Source of the DNA: Janthinobacterium rivuli
GTDB lineage: Bacteria > Pseudomonadota > Gammaproteobacteria > Burkholderiales > Burkholderiaceae_D
Reading direction: 5' to 3'
Length of the DNA: 64,000 nucleotides
Assembly: GCF_029690045.1 (NCBI RefSeq)
Contig: NZ_CP121464.1
Location: forward strand, 1,550,001-1,614,000
This document shows, one piece after another, positions 60,646-64,000 of this stretch. A program made the position numbers and the translations under genes. Every line of letters starts with the position of its first letter. Position 1 is the stretch's first letter. A model generated the notes under the pieces. That model was not told where the DNA came from. It saw nothing but the letters and a program-made list of their open reading frames with translations, and made no database searches.

Positions 60646-61656
60646 CTATAGCATGACCCGGTTGCGTCCGCCTGCCTTTGCGCGGTACAGCGCCGCGTCG
60701 GCGGCCGCGATCAGCGCCTCGTCGTCCTGTTCGGCCGCCAGGCTGGCCACGCCGAAGGAACCCGTAATGTGCGGCAGCGCGCTGCGCATGTCGGCGAAGA
60801 TGACGGCCAGCTGCATGCGCTCGCACAGGCGCTCGGCCACCCGCAGGGCCACGTGTTCGTTGGTATCGGGCAAGATCACCATCATTTCCTCGCCACCATA
60901 GCGCACGGCAAAATCCGTGGGCCGCAGGGCCGCGCCCAGCACTTGTGCGGCGATGCGCAGCGCCTGGTCGCCCGCCTGGTGGCCGTGCGTGTCGTTGAAG
61001 CGCTTGAAATGGTCGAGGTCTATCATCACCAGCGACAGCGGCGAGCCGCTGGCGTGGGCCGTGACGATCATGTTAGGCAGCAGATCCGTCAGCCAGGCGC
61101 GGTTGTACAAGCCCGTCAGGCTGTCGACCATCGATAGCTGGCGGTAGAATTCGCCCAGTTTCTGGCGCCGGCGCAGCAGGGCATTGGCGGCGCGGATGCG
61201 GAAGGACAGCAGCCGCAGCAGGTTGCGCGCCAGGCCGTTCGACTGCTCGATCAATTCCCAGACGACGGCCGCGTCGATTACCAGCAAATCGGTTTCTTCC
61301 AGGGCGGAAATGGCGGCCAGGTTGCTCGCTTCATCGAGCACCGATTGTTCGCCCACGCTTTCGCCGGGCAAGACCTTGCTGACGGTGCCGTCATCCATGC
61401 CCGTGTGGGTGTCGGCGGCCACGGCCAGCGAACCGCGCAGGACGATGTACAGACTGGCGCCTTGCGTGTCGGAAATAGCTTCGCCCGCTTCGAGGCGCAT
61501 GACGGGGCAGGGCGCCAGCATGGCGGCCGTCTGGCTATCCGCCCCATCGCGAAATAGCTGTAAATCGCCGATGTTGCAGCCTGAAGCGCCGAAGTTGCCG
61601 ATCTGTTCCACAATCACACTTTCAAAAAGCCGGCGCGCGAGCAGGGGGCCGGTCAC
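60646..61656 (-). CDS. Cyclic-nucleotide-binding/GGDEF diguanylate cyclase
   Basis: A 336-residue protein with an N-terminal cNMP-binding (CRP-like) domain (about 30-150; LYIVLRGSLAVAADTH; VLPGESVGEQSVLDEASNLAAISALEETDLLVID), a helical linker, and a C-terminal GGDEF domain (SMVDSLTGLYNRAWL at about 174-188; RYGGEEMMVI as the active site). GGEEM is an active variant, so it should make cyclic-di-GMP. No RxxD inhibitory site is obvious before the active site. The start is GTG at 61656 without a clear ribosome-binding site, so the true start may differ. No EAL domain is present. Confidence 0.88.
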   Translation of the reverse strand: MTGPLLARRLFESVIVEQIGNFGASGCNIGDLQLFRDGADSQTAAMLAPCPVMRLEAGEAISDTQGASLYIVLRGSLAVAADTHTGMDDGTVSKVLPGESVGEQSVLDEASNLAAISALEETDLLVIDAAVVWELIEQSNGLARNLLRLLSFRIRAANALLRRRQKLGEFYRQLSMVDSLTGLYNRAWLTDLLPNMIVTAHASGSPLSLVMIDLDHFKRFNDTHGHQAGDQALRIAAQVLGAALRPTDFAVRYGGEEMMVILPDTNEHVALRVAERLCERMQLAVIFADMRSALPHITGSFGVASLAAEQDDEALIAAADAALYRAKAGGRNRVML

Positions 61657-61814
61657 TTCATGATAGCGTAAAGCGGCCTTGGCCGTAACGGCAATGCCTT
61701 GCTTGATGTCACTTACTGTGAGAAATACGACAATTATTTCATTGCCGCGTTAATACGCTGGAATGCTTGTGGTTTTATTATTGAAGTTGCCGCGCGCAAA
61801 AGGCGGGCCAGATG

Positions 61815-61841
61815 TGCAAAGGCAGCCTTGAACGGCTGCCT
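61815..61841 (-). terminator. Probable terminator after the HPF-family gene
   Basis: AGGCAGCC (61820-61827) pairs with GGCTGCCT (61834-61841) over a 6-base loop. On the minus strand only a short T run follows, so efficiency is uncertain. It starts about 30 bases past the stop codon. Confidence 0.5.
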
Positions 61842-61870
61842 CAGTCTCTGGAAATCTTGCAGGTGGGGAA

Positions 61871-62248
61871 TTACTCGGCGGTTTCTTCCGCTTCGGCCGT
61901 ATCGATCACGGCATTCTTGCCGGTGGCGTGGCGCTTGCTGTCTTGCAGGCGGCCCAGGGCGCTATCGATGGCGCGTTTCAGTTTATCGGTGGCGCCGGCA
62001 ACGGATTGATGCACGGTGGCGTTCTGTTCAGTCACGGCGATCGGTTGATAGCCAGCAACGCGTGCTTCCATGACGCAGCGGATATCGTCGGCGCCGCCTT
62101 TCGGGCCATTCGTGTCGCTGATGTGGACTTCGATGCGGGTCAGGTTGTCGCGGAAGCGGTTCAGTGCGCTTTCAAGTACGGATTGCACATGTTCGTTCAG
62201 TCCAGCGGTGTTGGCGATGGTGCTGTCGGTATGAATATTGATTTGCAT
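61871..62248 (-). CDS. HPF/RaiA-family ribosome-associated protein
   Basis: A 125-residue protein of the ribosome hibernation factor family (sigma-54 modulation/S30EA), which binds the 30S subunit and silences ribosomes under stress. The core MQINIHTDSTIANTAGLNEHVQSVLESALNRFRDNLTRIEVHISD matches the alpha-beta fold, with VHQSVAGATDKLKRAIDSALGRL as the second helix. It lacks the long C-terminal dimerisation domain, so it is a short-form factor. AGGAG lies upstream of the ATG. The RaiA/HPF distinction is not certain. Confidence 0.88.
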   Translation of the reverse strand: MQINIHTDSTIANTAGLNEHVQSVLESALNRFRDNLTRIEVHISDTNGPKGGADDIRCVMEARVAGYQPIAVTEQNATVHQSVAGATDKLKRAIDSALGRLQDSKRHATGKNAVIDTAEAEETAE

Positions 62249-62435
62249 ATGCTTACTCCTGTCAATTCAAAAAAAACCCATCTCAGGCGTGCTGCGGCCT
62301 GGTTGCTGCCTCATGCACATGACCTCTGTGCATGGAACTTATCTTACTCCTCTTTCCAGTATTTCAAGAGGGTGCGCACGATTAAGATGAGCTTAACCCT
62401 TCAGCCAGGTCAAGTTTCCACCACGAAATGATTTT

Positions 62436-63101
62436 TCAACCATTGATGAGTCCAGCCGCGATATTGATCGACAGCCCCAGCACGACCAGGTTGAAGAAAA
62501 AGCTCAGCACGGATTGCCCCAGCACGATCTGCCGCATCGTGCGCGTCTGCACGGAAACGTCCGACGTTTGCACGGCCACGGCGATGGTGATGGCGAAATA
62601 CAGAAAATCCCAGTAATCGGGGTTTTGCTCGTCGTCGGGAAACTTCAGCGGGCGCAGCGCGGGGTCGGCCTGGTAATACAGGTGGGCGTAGTGGAAGCAG
62701 AACAGGGTGCCGACGAGGAACCACGAGCCGACCAGGGTGAGGATCGTCAGGCCGTAATGCAGCGCGCGCTCGTCCGGCGCCATGTCTTTCATCGAGGACA
62801 GTTGCGAGACGATGGCCACCAGGCTCATCACGGAAGCGACGGACAGGGCCGACAAGACTGTTGCCGCCCGCTCGTCCTGGCGCGCCGCCATGGCTTTCAC
62901 TTTGTGATGGTTGGCGCGCATCATCATCCAGGCCATCGTCGCCAGGTAAAACCAGACGGCGACGTTCCACGCCGTCAGCAAGCGCGTCATCTGTTGCCAG
63001 GACGAGGGCAGCAGCAGGCCGGCCGCCACGCCGATGACCGTGGCCAGGCTCAGGTGGGGGCGGCTGCGGATGAAGCTGCGAAACGGAAGCGTGATTTTCA
63101 T
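62436..63101 (-). CDS. DUF1345 family membrane protein
   Basis: A 221-residue inner-membrane protein with about five or six hydrophobic spans (LSLATVIGVAAGLLLPSSW; WNVAVWFYLATMAWMMM; VLSALSVASVMSLVAIVSQL; ILTLVGSWFLVGTLFCFHYAHLYY; FFFNLVVLGLSINIAAGL). The conserved stretch YWDFLYFAITIAVAVQTSDVSVQTRTMRQIVLGQSVLSF is diagnostic of DUF1345, which resembles the pore region of ion channels. Its function is unknown. The segment from 62249 to 62435 separates it from the HPF gene, with no terminator that I could confirm. Confidence 0.9.
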   Translation of the reverse strand: MKITLPFRSFIRSRPHLSLATVIGVAAGLLLPSSWQQMTRLLTAWNVAVWFYLATMAWMMMRANHHKVKAMAARQDERAATVLSALSVASVMSLVAIVSQLSSMKDMAPDERALHYGLTILTLVGSWFLVGTLFCFHYAHLYYQADPALRPLKFPDDEQNPDYWDFLYFAITIAVAVQTSDVSVQTRTMRQIVLGQSVLSFFFNLVVLGLSINIAAGLING

Positions 63102-63139
63102 GGTGCGGCTTGGTCAGTGGCGATAGCGCATCTTAGACC

Positions 63140-64000
63140 TTATGGGCTGGCCGTGGTGGCCGTCCTGGCGGCCGCTTCCTTTTCGTGGTGGGGGAAGCGG
63201 TCCATGCGCGACAGCACGGGGAACAGCACGGCCCAGATGCCCGTCACGGCCAGGGTGGCGGCGCCGCCGAAGAGCACGGCGCGCACGAGGCCGAACCAGC
63301 CTGCCGTCAGGCCCGATTCGAATTCGCCCAGCTCGTTCGAGGCGCCGATGAAGACGGCGTTCACGGCGCTGACCCGGCCGCGGATCTCGTCGGGCGTCTC
63401 GAACTGCACCAGCAGGTGGCGGATGTAGACGCTGACCATGTCGCCGGCGCCCATCAGGAACAGGGCCGCCAGCGCCAGCGGGAAATAACTGGTGCTGCCC
63501 AGCACCAGGGTGCCCAGGCCGAAGACGGCCACGCCGCCGAACATCCAGGCGCCCACGCGGCGCGTGATGGGGAAGATGGCCAGCGCGATCGAGCACAGGG
63601 CCGCGCCTGCTCCGGGCGCCGTGCGCAGCAAGCCCAGGCCGCTGGGGCCGATATGCAGCACGTCATGCGCGAGCGCCGGCAGCAGGGCCGTGGCGCCGCC
63701 GAACAGCACGGCAAACAGGTCGAGTGAAATGGCGCCCAGCACGATGGGTTTCGACCAGACGAAGCGCAAGCCTTCGAGCAGGGTATGCCAGCTGACGGGT
63801 TCGCGCTTGACCACTTGCGGCGCCGGCGTGGTGGCGCGCATCAGCAGGACGGACACGACCAGCAGCGCGGACGAGATCAAATACACCACCTTGGGGCCGA
63901 AGTAATACAGCAAGCCACCCAGGGTAGGGCCCAGGATGATGGCCACGTGCGAGCTCGACGAACTGAGCGCGACGGCGCGGCTGAAGTGTTGCGTGGGCAC
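63140..64000 (-). CDS. MFS transporter, C-terminal part (cut by window end)
   Basis: At least 286 codons of a major facilitator transporter; the 5' part lies beyond base 64000, so the apparent N-terminus (PTQHFSRAVALSSSSSHVAIILGPTLGGLLYY) is internal. The visible part has about eight hydrophobic spans and a motif-A-like DEIRGRVSAVNAVFIGASNELGEFESGLTA, as in the EntS/MFS_3-type exporters. Substrate unknown. It ends 38 bases before the start of the DUF1345 gene, on the same strand. Confidence 0.88.
   Translation of the reverse strand: MPTQHFSRAVALSSSSSHVAIILGPTLGGLLYYFGPKVVYLISSALLVVSVLLMRATTPAPQVVKREPVSWHTLLEGLRFVWSKPIVLGAISLDLFAVLFGGATALLPALAHDVLHIGPSGLGLLRTAPGAGAALCSIALAIFPITRRVGAWMFGGVAVFGLGTLVLGSTSYFPLALAALFLMGAGDMVSVYIRHLLVQFETPDEIRGRVSAVNAVFIGASNELGEFESGLTAGWFGLVRAVLFGGAATLAVTGIWAVLFPVLSRMDRFPHHEKEAAARTATTASP

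Overview
The window is high-GC, densely coded betaproteobacterial chromosome. The gene set (duplicated TonB receptors, type VI secretion cassettes with Tle3 and Rhs effectors, a BMP-type nucleoside transporter, LemA/TPM, exonuclease I, a 274-residue OMP decarboxylase, GluQRS) and the dispersed palindromes at 40021-40121 and 58377-58403 suggest Oxalobacteraceae, probably Janthinobacterium or a close relative. This placement is an inference from gene content. I see no tRNA, rRNA, insertion sequence or CRISPR array.

Layout. 1-3350: a TonB-dependent receptor and a secreted CE1/PHB-depolymerase-type esterase. 3546-11350: a type VI effector cassette in the order vgrG, tle3 phospholipase, tla3 adaptor (DUF2875), PAAR, then a small exported protein that is a candidate immunity factor. 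11395-18148: a DUF695 protein, a class A beta-lactamase whose start overlaps the stop of a four-PAS hybrid histidine kinase, and a second TonB receptor divergent from the kinase. 18227-19147: gluQ. 19365-31331 (minus strand): a second type VI block, transcribed tssF-tssG-vgrG-DUF2169-rhs-immunity, with a clearly AT-rich toxin tip and immunity gene. 31410-37274: a Tsx-type nucleoside porin divergent from a four-gene nucleoside ABC transporter. 37396-42522: HDOD protein, M28 peptidase, MFS transporter, LLM flavoenzyme.

42783-51869 is the most unusual part. It is a five-gene, tightly coupled galactose locus: galT, a degenerate M24-fold protein, galK, a cytoplasmic GH2 glycosidase, and a single 1278-codon reading frame that joins a clan GH-A glycosidase, a glycosyltransferase and a UDP-galactopyranose-mutase-like flavoprotein. 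Leloir enzymes make UDP-galactose. The fused frame could turn it into, transfer it to, and trim a galactose- or galactofuranose-containing glycan. I know of no described system with this exact set.

52359-64000 is mostly housekeeping or conserved genes: a lipoprotein, a VanZ-like protein, an SDR, the lemA-TPM-TPM operon, pyrF, sbcB, a DUF5610 protein, a cyclic-nucleotide-binding/GGDEF protein, an HPF-family ribosome factor, a DUF1345 membrane protein and an MFS gene cut by the window end. Several non-coding stretches deserve attention: a purine-rich repeat tract (52061-52204), two minus-strand terminators bracketing a structured segment (54106-54442), and a hairpin that encloses the tssF ribosome-binding site (31331-31383).
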